A stretch of 64,000 bases of DNA from G963665085 sp963665085 (GTDB lineage Bacteria > Bacteroidota > Bacteroidia > Bacteroidales > JAAAOM01): NCBI GenBank assembly GCA_963665085.2, contig CAXXXS010000001.1:1550001-1614000 (forward strand), in the 5' to 3' direction. Position numbers and translations under genes: made by a program. Below are positions 33,410 to 42,450 of this stretch, one piece after another; the first letter of the stretch is position 1; every line of letters begins with the position of its first letter. Under the pieces are notes generated by a model. The model saw only the letters and a list, made by a program, of their open reading frames with translations. It did no database searches and had not been told where the DNA came from.

Positions 33410-35782
33410 ATGAAGAGTTTCAGTAAAATATTATTTTTATTCATAATTTTTGCCCCGTCCATCCTATTTGCGCAGAATCCGAAGAAATATTATAAAACTG
33501 CCGAGGAATTTATAGCAAGTAATAGGTATAAAGATGCAATTGATTTACTGACAAAAGCAATAGACATTGAGCCAGACAATGAAGAAATTTATTTATTAAG
33601 GGCTTCAGCATATGAGCTTATAGAGGACTATCGGAATGCCGTGGAAGATTATAAACGTGCATCTGTTTTTATGGGTAAAGAAAGCGATGTGTTTTATAAA
33701 GCCGGGATGGCCTATTATAAGCTCAAAAGATATAATGAAGCTTTGGAGATGACAAACCAGGCATTGGAGTTAAAGAAAAGTAATCTTGAAGCCCTTCAAT
33801 TAAAAGTTTTAGTATTGATAGAACTTGAAGATTATTTTAATGCTCTTCAGGCTGCAGAAGATGCGGTTAAAATAAAATCGAGTGCGCAAAATTTTTATTT
33901 CCAGGGATTAGTTTCTGAGAAATTAAAAAATGAGCGAGGTGCTGTTTTTGATTATGAGAGGGCATTGAAAAAAGATAAAGATTTTGTGCCTGCATACATT
34001 GCCTTATCAAAATTGGCGTTAGATAGAAATGAAATAAAGAATGCTTTGAATAATATTGAGCAGGCATTAATCCGTGAATCAGAGAATGTTGAGGCTATCT
34101 TGGTGCGAAGTAATATTTATAAAGTAAATCACGACTATTCAAACGCGATTACGGATCTCTCCGAAGCAATTTTGATTGATTATAATAATCCGGAATTATA
34201 TTTTGCCAGGGGTAATTTATATGTAGATTTGAAACAATATCAGAATGCGATTTATGATTTTTCGCAGGTTATAAAGTTTAACGGGAATTATATTGATGCA
34301 TATTATCAAAGAGGATTGTGTAATGAGCAGATCAGGAATAAACAATCAGCAATAGAAGATTACAAAAAACTTGTTGACTTATCAGAAAAAGAGGCTGTTG
34401 ATATTAAAAATGTGTTGGATGCACAAAAAAGATTATTTGAGCTCAGACGTGAAAATAATAAGCCAGGATTAATATTACAGGAGCCCCTGTTTCAAAAAGG
34501 GATTATTGAAATACCTCAAAGAACTGCCGAAATAAAAATACGGGGAAGAGTATCCGATGAGAGTGAGATTAATTTTTTGAAAATTAATAATGATGATGTT
34601 ACAATAGTAGAGGATATTGATGGATTGGGATTTGACTATAATTTATATCTGGGTGAGGAAAATACAATATCAATCATTCTTGGAGATGTTTACAATAATA
34701 TTCTTCAGGAAACATTTCAAGTAATCAGAACAGAAGTAATTCCTCCTTCAATTTCGGTATTAGCACCTTACGCATCAGAAAATGGCGATGTTTATTTATC
34801 GGACTCTAGTTCAACTATAAATATTGAAGGAGTTGTAACAGATGAAAGTACAATATCATCAATAATTATTGAAGGCATTTCTGCAAGTTATCGGCTTGAT
34901 GATATTAATCCAACATTTACGGCGACAATTAATATAGCTAATAAGAATAAATTTAAAATAACAGCAATCGATAAATTTGGAAATGAAACAGTAGAAGTAT
35001 ACAGGATAACCAGGGAAGTAGATGATGTTTTATCAACCAATCCAATGGGAAAAACATGGGTAGTATTTATCGAGAATTCAGATTATCAAAATTTCCCAAA
35101 GCAAGAAAATGTATCAAAAGAGATAGAATTAATACAAAATTCTTTAGCCAGCTATTCAATTCTTAACTTTTTGCATAAGAAGGATTATAGCAAACATGAT
35201 TTAGAGCGTTTTTTTGCGATTGAACTGAGGGATCTGATTAGAAGCAATAAAGTAAATTCATTAATTGTTGTGTATGCAGGTAAAAGTGAGTTTTCTGACG
35301 GGAAGGTTTATTGGTTACCATATGATGCACGAGAGGATGAGAAATTCTCATATTTTAACATAAATGCATTAAAAGCATCTTTACAAGGATATACAAATTA
35401 TCTTACACATATATTGGTTATAACTAATGTATGTAATCTTGGCTCGCAGTTTTATCAATTAAATGAAAAACAAAATTCAACTTTTCCAGATTGTAATGAC
35501 TCTGAAAAAACAACAAATAAATCTGCTCAGGTTTTAGGGTTGTCAACGGAAGACAAATCCCCCGATGGCATGCTTTTTTCACAAGCCTTTTCTAAGGTTT
35601 TAGAAGAAAATAAAAATAGGTGTTTGTCTATTGAGGAGGTACAAAGTGAAATTTCCAAAATACTCAAAAGTGATTTAAATGAAAATGTGGTATTAGGTGA
35701 TATTTTAGGTTTAGAAAATGAAAATGGAACTTTTTTCTTTATCTCAAAGAAAAATAAAGGCATGGTCTCACAAGGTAAATAA
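33410..35782 (+). CDS. Secreted TPR protein with an inactive-looking caspase-like domain
   Basis: The product is 790 residues from the ATG at 33410, which starts a signal peptide (ILFLFIIFAPSILFAQ); the open frame begins at 33341. About eight TPR units span residues 25-340, then a beta-rich Ig-like region to about 540. The last 220 residues match the C14 caspase-like fold: WVVFIENSDYQNFP near 550, the strand SLIVVYAGKSEF, YWLPYDARE, and HILVITNVCNLG. The usual YAGHG histidine is Lys625 here, while the cysteine (Cys675) remains but in NVC rather than D-A-C. It thus looks like a pseudoprotease scaffold. Related Bacteroidota proteins keep the His, as far as I recall. No adjacent partner gene is obvious. 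Confidence 0.82.
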   Translation: MKSFSKILFLFIIFAPSILFAQNPKKYYKTAEEFIASNRYKDAIDLLTKAIDIEPDNEEIYLLRASAYELIEDYRNAVEDYKRASVFMGKESDVFYKAGMAYYKLKRYNEALEMTNQALELKKSNLEALQLKVLVLIELEDYFNALQAAEDAVKIKSSAQNFYFQGLVSEKLKNERGAVFDYERALKKDKDFVPAYIALSKLALDRNEIKNALNNIEQALIRESENVEAILVRSNIYKVNHDYSNAITDLSEAILIDYNNPELYFARGNLYVDLKQYQNAIYDFSQVIKFNGNYIDAYYQRGLCNEQIRNKQSAIEDYKKLVDLSEKEAVDIKNVLDAQKRLFELRRENNKPGLILQEPLFQKGIIEIPQRTAEIKIRGRVSDESEINFLKINNDDVTIVEDIDGLGFDYNLYLGEENTISIILGDVYNNILQETFQVIRTEVIPPSISVLAPYASENGDVYLSDSSSTINIEGVVTDESTISSIIIEGISASYRLDDINPTFTATINIANKNKFKITAIDKFGNETVEVYRITREVDDVLSTNPMGKTWVVFIENSDYQNFPKQENVSKEIELIQNSLASYSILNFLHKKDYSKHDLERFFAIELRDLIRSNKVNSLIVVYAGKSEFSDGKVYWLPYDAREDEKFSYFNINALKASLQGYTNYLTHILVITNVCNLGSQFYQLNEKQNSTFPDCNDSEKTTNKSAQVLGLSTEDKSPDGMLFSQAFSKVLEENKNRCLSIEEVQSEISKILKSDLNENVVLGDILGLENENGTFFFISKKNKGMVSQGK

Positions 35783-35941
35783 TAATTTCTAATTTTTTTA
35801 CAGTAAATAACTGATAATTAATCATTAAACTATATCCTGTAAAAATATTTTGAAATTTTATTGGGGTTGAAAGGGATTTATACGTCTTGATATTACTTGT
35901 AATATAAAAAGAGAAACTGTAAAGTATATAAATATCACAAC

Positions 35942-37360
35942 ATGAAAAGAAGGCAATTTATTCAAACCACCGGAATTCTTACAACTGGAGTTATTTTAAA
36001 CCAATGCATGAATGCATCAGCAAATGAGCTTGCTATAGTAAGGATTCCTGAGTCTAAAAGAAATTTTACAAGTAAAGCAATCGAAGAAGCAATAAAAGAA
36101 TTTAAATCAGGAGTAAAAGACAAAGAGTTAGGTTGGCTTTTCGAGAATTGTTTCCCAAATACATTAGATACAACTGTATTTCATACCATAGATGCTGGTA
36201 AACCAGATACTTATGTAATTACAGGAGATATTGATGCGATGTGGCTTAGAGATAGTAGTGCCCAGGTTTGGCCATATCTGCAATTTATTGGAGAAGATAA
36301 ACCATTACAGGATCTTATTAAAGGAGTTATTTATCGTCAGATTTCATGTGTGAATAAAGATCCTTATGCGAATGCTTTTTATGGAGATCCTGATAGGGTA
36401 GGGGAATGGGCATCAGACCTTACCGATATGCAACCTGGAGTTCATGAAAGAAAATGGGAGATTGATTCACTGTGTTATCCTATCCGGTTATCCTATGGTT
36501 ATTGGAAAGAATCTGGCGATGTAGAACCTTTTGATGCAGCTTGGGTAGAGTCAATAAAGCTTACTTTAAAAACGTTTAAAGAACAGCAAAGAAAAGATAA
36601 CCTGGGACCATATAAATTTCAACGTACAACGGCTGTTGCAACAGACACCCAACCAATGGGAGGATATGGTTATCCGGTGAAACCAGTCGGATTAATTTGT
36701 TCTGCTTTTAGACCAAGTGATGATGCTACATTATATTCATTCTTGATTCCTTCTAACTTTTTTGCCGTTGTAAGTTTGCGTGAAGCAGCAGAGATGATTG
36801 AAGCCCTGGCAAATAAAGAGCAAAAATTAAAAGAAGAATTATTAGCATTGGCTGATGAAGTAGCAGAAGCATTAAAAAAATATGCAGTAATAAAACATGA
36901 TGAATTTGGAGATATATTTGCTTACGAAATAAATGGTTTTGGAAGCTTCAACTTAATGGATGATGCAAACATCCCAAGTCTTTTATCTCTGCCTTATCTT
37001 AATGCGATAGATAATGCTGATACGATTTATCAGAACACAAGAAAATTTGTTCTATCTGGGCATAATCCATTCTTTTTTAAAGGAACAGCTGCTGAAGGTA
37101 TTGGTGGCCCCCATATTGGTCAGGATATGATTTGGCCAATGGCAATTACAATGAGGGGACTTACAAGTACCAGTGAGAGCGAGATTAAAGAATGTGTTAA
37201 AATGTTAAAAGCAACTCATGGTGAAACGGGTTTTATGCATGAGACTTTTCATAAAGATGATCCAAAGAATTTTACTCGTTCCTGGTTTGCTTGGGCTAAT
37301 ACTTTGTTTGGCGAATTCTTATGGAAAACATATAAACAAAATCCATCATTGTTAGCATAA
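35942..37360 (+). CDS. Glycoside hydrolase family 125 (exo-alpha-1,6-mannosidase)
   Basis: The 472-residue protein matches GH125 (formerly DUF1237) throughout: DAMWLRDSSAQVWPYL (about residue 100), DPYANAFYGDP, RPSDDATLYSFLIPSNFFA, and GFMHETFHKDDPKNFTRSWF near the end. Acidic residues in the last two motifs are the likely general acid and base, by analogy with characterised enzymes. GH125 enzymes remove alpha-1,6-mannose from N-glycans or fungal-type mannans. The N-terminus (MKRRQFIQTTGILTTGVILNQC) resembles a Tat signal with a possible lipobox, so export is likely. It is single, with a terminator after it and no SusCD pair nearby. Confidence 0.93.
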   Translation: MKRRQFIQTTGILTTGVILNQCMNASANELAIVRIPESKRNFTSKAIEEAIKEFKSGVKDKELGWLFENCFPNTLDTTVFHTIDAGKPDTYVITGDIDAMWLRDSSAQVWPYLQFIGEDKPLQDLIKGVIYRQISCVNKDPYANAFYGDPDRVGEWASDLTDMQPGVHERKWEIDSLCYPIRLSYGYWKESGDVEPFDAAWVESIKLTLKTFKEQQRKDNLGPYKFQRTTAVATDTQPMGGYGYPVKPVGLICSAFRPSDDATLYSFLIPSNFFAVVSLREAAEMIEALANKEQKLKEELLALADEVAEALKKYAVIKHDEFGDIFAYEINGFGSFNLMDDANIPSLLSLPYLNAIDNADTIYQNTRKFVLSGHNPFFFKGTAAEGIGGPHIGQDMIWPMAITMRGLTSTSESEIKECVKMLKATHGETGFMHETFHKDDPKNFTRSWFAWANTLFGEFLWKTYKQNPSLLA

Positions 37361-37410
37361 ATAACGGAACAATAGCAGTTTTATAATCAATATAGTTAGT
37401 TTCAAAATTT

Positions 37411-37445
37411 GGGGGGTACATTTTTGTACTTCCCATTTTTGTTTT
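37411..37445 (+). terminator. Terminator after the GH125 gene
   Basis: GGGGGGTACA and TGTACTTCCC (37411-37440 region) form a 10-bp stem with two G-U pairs on the plus strand, followed by ATTTTTGTTTT. On the minus strand those G-U pairs become A-C mismatches, so it serves the plus-strand gene ending at 37360. Confidence 0.8.
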
Positions 37446-37477
37446 ATAGACAGTAGGACAAGTATTGAAAATAACTT

Positions 37478-38596
37478 TTAGAATTTTCTTCCTTTCCAAC
37501 TATATTTAACAAAAAAGCTTAAAAATCCGATTGTTACCACGTAAAACGGATAGATTATTTGTACAGGTAAGAATAATCTGAGAAGATATTTTTTATTGAA
37601 GAATAATGAAACTCTGGAAAGTAAAGAATAATCTGCAATAGACTTTGCTGTAAATAAAATAATAAAGGAGAGAAAGTAAAAGATATTAAAAAGACTTATG
37701 ACTAAGCTTAAAAGGATAAGAAAATTTAAGATAAAAACATTTATTCCAGTTGAGATAATGTCTTTATCAGAATAATGTTTGTTTTTAGATGCCCACCGAA
37801 TTCTTTGGTTAAAAAAGGCGGTTAGATTTTGAGGAGGTTCTGTTTTTACAATGCAATTTTTATCTTTCAAAAAAAATATCTTTTCTGAATAATTTTTTTT
37901 AGCTTCCTGAAGTAAGAAAACATCATCTCCTGAGGGAATTGAGGTGTTTAGTTTTTCTTTTAATTCGCAATAGATTTTTTTTGAAAATGACATGTTTGCA
38001 GCATTTCCCATAATAGGTTTTCCTATTGCTGTTGATCCGGCAGCAGAACCAATCAAAGAGAAAAATTCCAGGTTAAGTATCGCCTGAAATTTATTTTTAG
38101 ATAAAAAATCAACAGGGGCAAGTTGTAATACACTTCCTTTTGCCTCATATAACTTGGCATGCGATAAAATCCATTTATCAGGAACAATGCAATCTGCATC
38201 TGTTGTTAAAATTAATTCACCAGAAGCTTTTTCTATTCCGCAGCTAATTGCATTTTTTTTGCCAGGCAAGTGAGAAGAAAGAATAGTAATTTTATCCTTG
38301 TACCTATTTAAAATTGCAATTGTAGAATCATCAGAAAAATCGTCGATAATTATAATCTCATATTTTTCTTGAGGGTATTTCTGATTTAATAAACCTGTTA
38401 CAAGATTTTCAATTGAAGATTCTTCATTTCTACAAGCAATAACTACAGAGATTAACGGATAAGATTTAATATCAATAGGATTTTCAGGGAGTTTGATCCA
38501 ACCCTTTGTGTAATTTCTAATTAAGAAAATGTAATAAATCAGGGGAATGATTGATATAATTAGAAAGCCGTAAAATAATAATTGAAAGATTGTCAC
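37478..38596 (-). CDS. Membrane glycosyltransferase family 2
   Basis: The 372-residue protein has an N-terminal membrane helix (FQLLFYGFLIISIIPLIYYIF), a GT-A domain (VSVVIACRNEESSIE-type opening as SVVIACRNEESSI, IIIDDFSDDS, TTDADCIVPDKWI, the metal-binding DxD type), and FFNQRIRWASKNKHY, the QxxRW-like motif of processive GT2 enzymes. Two to three C-terminal membrane helices follow. It probably transfers a sugar to a lipid or polysaccharide at the inner membrane. Its ATG overlaps the stop codon of the upstream histidine kinase gene (ATGA), so the two are translationally coupled. Confidence 0.87.
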   Translation of the reverse strand: MTIFQLLFYGFLIISIIPLIYYIFLIRNYTKGWIKLPENPIDIKSYPLISVVIACRNEESSIENLVTGLLNQKYPQEKYEIIIIDDFSDDSTIAILNRYKDKITILSSHLPGKKNAISCGIEKASGELILTTDADCIVPDKWILSHAKLYEAKGSVLQLAPVDFLSKNKFQAILNLEFFSLIGSAAGSTAIGKPIMGNAANMSFSKKIYCELKEKLNTSIPSGDDVFLLQEAKKNYSEKIFFLKDKNCIVKTEPPQNLTAFFNQRIRWASKNKHYSDKDIISTGINVFILNFLILLSLVISLFNIFYFLSFIILFTAKSIADYSLLSRVSLFFNKKYLLRLFLPVQIIYPFYVVTIGFLSFFVKYSWKGRKF

Positions 38597-40698
38597 CCTT
38601 TTTTTGTGAGGTATTTATCAATTTTTGAATAAAGCTCTTGGATATTAACTGGTTTTGTCACAAAATCATCGCATCCTGCTTCAAAACATTTTTCTCTTTC
38701 TTCAATAATTGCATTTGCTGTTTGAGCAATTATCGGCAACTCCTTTTTTGTTTGTTTTATCAAAGCTGTTGCTTCGTAACCATTCATCTCTGGCATTTGA
38801 ATATCCATTAAAACCAAATCGATTTCTTGATCTTCGCTGCAAAGATCAACAGCTCGTTTGCCATTTTCTGCATGGATAACATTTACATTTGTCTGTCTAA
38901 GAAATCCTTCTAAAAATTTAAACGAAAATTTATCATCCTCTGCAATAAGAATTTTTTTATTGTTCCAGTTGTATTGTTTCTTTTTGGTAGGTTTATTTAT
39001 TTCTTCTTCAGCACCTTTAACAGGTTTGTAAGGAGCTGTAAAGTAAAAGGTTGAGCCTTTTCCTTCTTCAGACTCGGCCCACATCTTTCCGCCTAAGATT
39101 TCAACAAAACCCCTGGATATTGCAAGGCCAAGACCTGAACCTCCATATTTTCGTGTTGAAGAACTGTCTGCCTGGATAAAACGATTAAAGATTTGATCTA
39201 TTTTTTCCTGTGCTATTCCAATTCCTGAGTCTTTTACATAGAATTCAATCATTACAGAATCAACAATTCTATAACCAAATTCAATATATCCGTCATCGGT
39301 GAATTTAAAAGCATTTCCTACCAGGTTGGTGAGTATTTGTCTCAATCTATTGGGATCGGAATTAATATAACAACTATCATTGCTAAGACTTTTCCTCATT
39401 CTTAGTTTAACTTTTGATTTGTTGTTAATTAAGTTTTCTGTTAAGAAAGATGAATGTACCTGTTGAAGTAATGAATTCAATGAGAAATCTTTCTTAATAA
39501 TTTTTACCTGGCCGGCTTCTATTTTTGAGAAATCAATAATATCGTCAATAAGATTGATGAGCATTTTGCCGTTGTTATCAATGATTTCTATGTATTTTTT
39601 TCTGTTTCCGGGTGAAATGTTTTCATCTTTGAGTAGCTCAGCAAATCCTAAAATCCCATTCATCGGGGTTCGAATCTCATGGCTCATATTGGCAAGAAAG
39701 GCCGATTTTAATTTATCTGATTCTTCAGCTCTTTCTTTGGCGTTTATAAGTTCACCCTCCAGGTGGCTTCTATGTAAAGCAACCGAAACCTGATGAAGGA
39801 AGGTTTCTATAATGTGCTTAAATTTTATTATTGATTTATGGGTTGTAATAATAGTTACATTACCCAAGATTTTATTGTGCCGGGCAAGACTAATATTATA
39901 GATTTTGTTTATTTCTACTTTTTCTTTAAAGAAATTAAAGTCTTCCAGGGAGAATCCTAATAATGGCCATTCTTCAAATTCACCAGGGTTCAATGTAATT
40001 AATCTTCCTGTGAAAATTTCATTATTTATTTCTTCAATAATTGGAAATTCAATCTCATACTCCATTTTTCGTGTTCTGGCAAATAATACTGATTTTATTC
40101 TGCCAAAACCACTCGTTTTCTCAATGGTAAACGATTTTTTTGATTCATTATAGGAGCAAACGATTATAATTGAATTCTCAAGATATTCGTGTAACCGGGT
40201 GGCAATATATTTATAGATATCATCTTTATCGGATAATCCCAATAAATCAAGAGCAGAGTTGCTTAAAAAAATTAAGTTATTATGATAAACCCGCTCTTTT
40301 AATTCAGCACGTTTTCTTTCAGATATATCACGAGAATTAACAACAATCCCACTTATATCTTTATTATCTAATTTATTGAGGAAGATACTTTCTACATAAA
40401 TCCACCTTTTATTTTTGTGTAAGCTTCTGTATTCTTTTTTGATTTCTATGTTGGGGTTATCCATTACATAGTTGAAAGTATCTATTACATCATCTTTATC
40501 TTCAGGGTGGACAATCTCAAATATCGGATGTCCAATTAGTTCATTTTTTTCAAATTCCGTTATTCTATTCTTTTGTGAACTTTCGAATATTATCCTGCCA
40601 TGTTCATCCAGCACTGAAATTGCATCAGATGAATTTTGGAGTAAAGACCTATAACGCCCTTCGAGCAGTTTATTATCGTTGTTATCCCTCATTGGCAA
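38593..40698 (-). CDS. Hybrid sensor histidine kinase/response regulator
   Basis: The 701-residue protein lacks membrane segments and is therefore cytoplasmic. A PAS domain with PAC region (about 10-130) is followed by a GAF-like region (about 135-310), the HisKA domain with FLANMSHEIRTPMNGILGFAELL (about 335), an HATPase with NLVGNAFKFT, DSGIGI and GSGLGLAISRGFVEILGG, and a C-terminal receiver (about 580-700) with the phosphoacceptor Asp in LVLMDIQMPEMNGYEA and the conserved FVTKP lysine. No output domain or separate regulator is adjacent; the glycosyltransferase gene overlaps its end by four bases. The signal is unknown. Confidence 0.93.
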   Translation of the reverse strand: MPMRDNNDNKLLEGRYRSLLQNSSDAISVLDEHGRIIFESSQKNRITEFEKNELIGHPIFEIVHPEDKDDVIDTFNYVMDNPNIEIKKEYRSLHKNKRWIYVESIFLNKLDNKDISGIVVNSRDISERKRAELKERVYHNNLIFLSNSALDLLGLSDKDDIYKYIATRLHEYLENSIIIVCSYNESKKSFTIEKTSGFGRIKSVLFARTRKMEYEIEFPIIEEINNEIFTGRLITLNPGEFEEWPLLGFSLEDFNFFKEKVEINKIYNISLARHNKILGNVTIITTHKSIIKFKHIIETFLHQVSVALHRSHLEGELINAKERAEESDKLKSAFLANMSHEIRTPMNGILGFAELLKDENISPGNRKKYIEIIDNNGKMLINLIDDIIDFSKIEAGQVKIIKKDFSLNSLLQQVHSSFLTENLINNKSKVKLRMRKSLSNDSCYINSDPNRLRQILTNLVGNAFKFTDDGYIEFGYRIVDSVMIEFYVKDSGIGIAQEKIDQIFNRFIQADSSSTRKYGGSGLGLAISRGFVEILGGKMWAESEEGKGSTFYFTAPYKPVKGAEEEINKPTKKKQYNWNNKKILIAEDDKFSFKFLEGFLRQTNVNVIHAENGKRAVDLCSEDQEIDLVLMDIQMPEMNGYEATALIKQTKKELPIIAQTANAIIEEREKCFEAGCDDFVTKPVNIQELYSKIDKYLTKKG

Positions 40699-40801
40699 AA
40701 TTACCGCTTAATACAAAAATATCATAACTTTTGAAAATTCAGAACCTAACTTGATTTTTGTAACAAAAAATATGGTTTGTTTGAAGATTGCCGTAAGTTT
40801 T

Positions 40802-41428
40802 TTATTTATCTGTACTCTCGTCTCTTCTGTTTATCTCATCTCGTATTTCAGATGCTCTTTCGTAATCTTCTTTAGAGATGGCTTCTTGTAGCATTTCATA
40901 AAGAGTCCCGGTCTCGTAAGATTTAAGTTCATCAGATTTTCTTTCTTTACTTTCAATATCAATACTAAATGATTTTGATCGCGAACTAGTACTTTTTTTA
41001 ACTTTTGATTCTTTTTCAAAGTCAAGAATAATACCCGCTCTTGACATGATATCTTCAGTTGTGTATATAGGGCAATTAAATCGTAATGCTAAGGCAATTG
41101 CATCTGAAGTTCTTGCATCTATAGTAATTCTATTTACACCGTTGTCACAGGTTAGTTTTGAGTAAAAAACACCTTCCTCCAATTTATATACTTCAACTTC
41201 AAGTAATTTTATATTAAATGCATTTGAAAACTTTAGGAATAAATCATGAGTAAGAGGCCTGGGAGGCCGAAGACCTTCAAGTTGGATAGCAATGGCCTGT
41301 GCTTCAAAACCACCTACAATAATAGGAATGCGCCTTTCTCCCTCTTCTTCTGTTAACACAAGTGCATAAGCACCTGATTGTGTTTGGCTGTACGATATAC
41401 CTAAAACGTTAAGTTTTATTTTGTTCAT
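40802..41428 (-). CDS. Bifunctional nuclease (BFN/DUF151) family protein with UVR motif
   Basis: The 208-residue protein has the DUF151 domain (about 1-130: ALVLTEEEGERRIPIIVGGFEAQAIAI shortened, RPLTHDLF, IDARTSDAIALALRFNCPIY) and a C-terminal UVR-like helix pair (LYEMLQEAISKEDYERASEIRDEI). DUF151 proteins with UVR motifs are widespread; plant BBD1 relatives show DNase and RNase activity, but the bacterial role is not settled. It is monocistronic and divergent from rplU. Confidence 0.88.
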   Translation of the reverse strand: MNKIKLNVLGISYSQTQSGAYALVLTEEEGERRIPIIVGGFEAQAIAIQLEGLRPPRPLTHDLFLKFSNAFNIKLLEVEVYKLEEGVFYSKLTCDNGVNRITIDARTSDAIALALRFNCPIYTTEDIMSRAGIILDFEKESKVKKSTSSRSKSFSIDIESKERKSDELKSYETGTLYEMLQEAISKEDYERASEIRDEINRRDESTDK

Positions 41429-41602
41429 ATCCTGTAAATATAACCTTTTTGGTTATTTTAAACTCTCTTTGCTTATTACAAATATAATGGAATAAATCAA
41501 ATATTTTTCCTTTAGGGGAAGTAGAAAAGAATGAATAGAGTTGACTTTTCATCTAAAAATTAATAATTAATAACTTTTTTTTAAATAATTTTAACTCATT
41601 CT

Positions 41603-41633
41603 TTTGCAGTTAAATTTAACTTTTATATTTTTG
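41603..41633 (+). promoter_or_regulatory. rplU-rpmA promoter with a 5' leader hairpin
   Basis: TTTG at 41603-41606, a 19-bp spacer and TATTTTTG at 41626-41633 match the Bacteroidota housekeeping promoter closely. Transcription would start near 41638. The first bases of the transcript (CTCCC at 41636-41640 with GGGAG at 41651-41655) can form a small 5' hairpin, 17 nt before the rplU ATG. Confidence 0.75.
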
Positions 41634-41672
41634 CACTCCCAAAAAGTTGGGGGAGAATTTAAAACGTTGAAA

Positions 41673-42077
41673 ATGTACGCAATTGTTGATATAGCAGGAC
41701 AGCAATTTAAAGTTGAAAAAGAACAAAAAATCTTTGTTCACCGTTTAGAAGCTGAACAGGGTCAAAAAATTGAGTTTGATAAGGTTTTACTTATAGATAA
41801 CGATGGTAAAATCAACGTAGGTGCACCTACTGTTGAAGGAGCTATGGTTACCGCTGAAGTAGTAAGCCATCTTAAAGGGGACAAAGTAAAAGTCTTTAAA
41901 AAGAAACGTAGAAAAGGGTATAAAAAATTTAATGGTCACAGACAATATTTGTCTGAGATTATTATTGAAGATATTCTTGAAAAAGGAAAAAAAGCTAAAG
42001 CTGCATCTGCAAAAGCAGAAGCTAAAACAGAAGAACCTGTTGTTGAAACAACACAGGAAGAGAAAACAGAAGATTAA
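41673..42077 (+). CDS. rplU: 50S ribosomal protein L21
   Basis: The product is 134 residues from the ATG at 41673 (MYAIVDIAGQQFKVEKEQ, the standard L21 start); the open frame extends upstream to 41604 but runs through the promoter. Core motifs include KVLLIDNDGKINVGAPTVEGA and KKKRRKGYKKFNGHRQ. Bacterial L21 is usually just over 100 residues; this one has an extra tail of about 30 residues alternating Lys-Ala with Glu (KAEAKTEEPVVETTQEEKTED), common in Bacteroidota and probably disordered. It is followed by rpmA. Confidence 0.97.
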   Translation: MYAIVDIAGQQFKVEKEQKIFVHRLEAEQGQKIEFDKVLLIDNDGKINVGAPTVEGAMVTAEVVSHLKGDKVKVFKKKRRKGYKKFNGHRQYLSEIIIEDILEKGKKAKAASAKAEAKTEEPVVETTQEEKTED

Positions 42078-42097
42078 AAACATTAAAATAAAATACA

Positions 42098-42358
42098 ATG
42101 GCACATAAGAAAGGAGCAGGTAGTTCACGAAACGGTAGAGAATCAGAAAGTAAACGTTTAGGTGTGAAACTATATGGTGGCCAGGTTGCAAAAGCTGGTA
42201 ACATTATCGTGCGCCAACGTGGAACACAACATTTTCCAGCAGAAAATGTAGGAATTGGTAAAGATCATACTCTTTTTGCATTAATCGACGGAAAAGTAGA
42301 ATTTAGGAAAAAAAGAAATAATAAATCTTATGTTTCAGTAGTTCCAGTTACTGAATAA
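42098..42358 (+). CDS. rpmA: 50S ribosomal protein L27
   Basis: The 86-residue protein starts MAHKKGAGSSRNGRESESKR and continues with GVKLYGGQV and IIVRQRGTQHFPAENVGIGKDHTLFAL in shortened form, all classic L27. L27 binds near the peptidyl transferase centre. It has no Firmicutes-type cleaved N-terminal extension. It is co-transcribed with rplU (20 bp gap) and followed by a terminator. Confidence 0.98.
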   Translation: MAHKKGAGSSRNGRESESKRLGVKLYGGQVAKAGNIIVRQRGTQHFPAENVGIGKDHTLFALIDGKVEFRKKRNNKSYVSVVPVTE

Positions 42359-42380
42359 TAATTTTATTTAACGATATTTG

Positions 42381-42423
42381 AAATCTCCTGTATTTTCCTC
42401 AAGGATTATCAGGAGATTTTTTA
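42381..42423 (+). terminator. Terminator of the rplU-rpmA operon
   Basis: A 10-bp stem (AAATCTCCTG at 42381-42390, CAGGAGATTT at 42410-42419) with a loop that can itself pair (TCCTCAAGGA) runs into a T-rich end. It begins 22 bp after the rpmA stop codon. Confidence 0.8.
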
Positions 42424-42450
42424 TTGGTATTAATCACAATTTTATTTGCA

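Noticed and set aside
35942..37360. GH125 gene as part of a mannan-degrading cluster
   Set aside because: Neighbours are ribD, the TPR protein and a glycosyltransferase; no transporter or other mannosidase is nearby.
42424..42450. Earlier TTG start for serS
   Set aside because: It falls in the rplU-rpmA terminator and adds a hydrophobic stretch foreign to SerRS.
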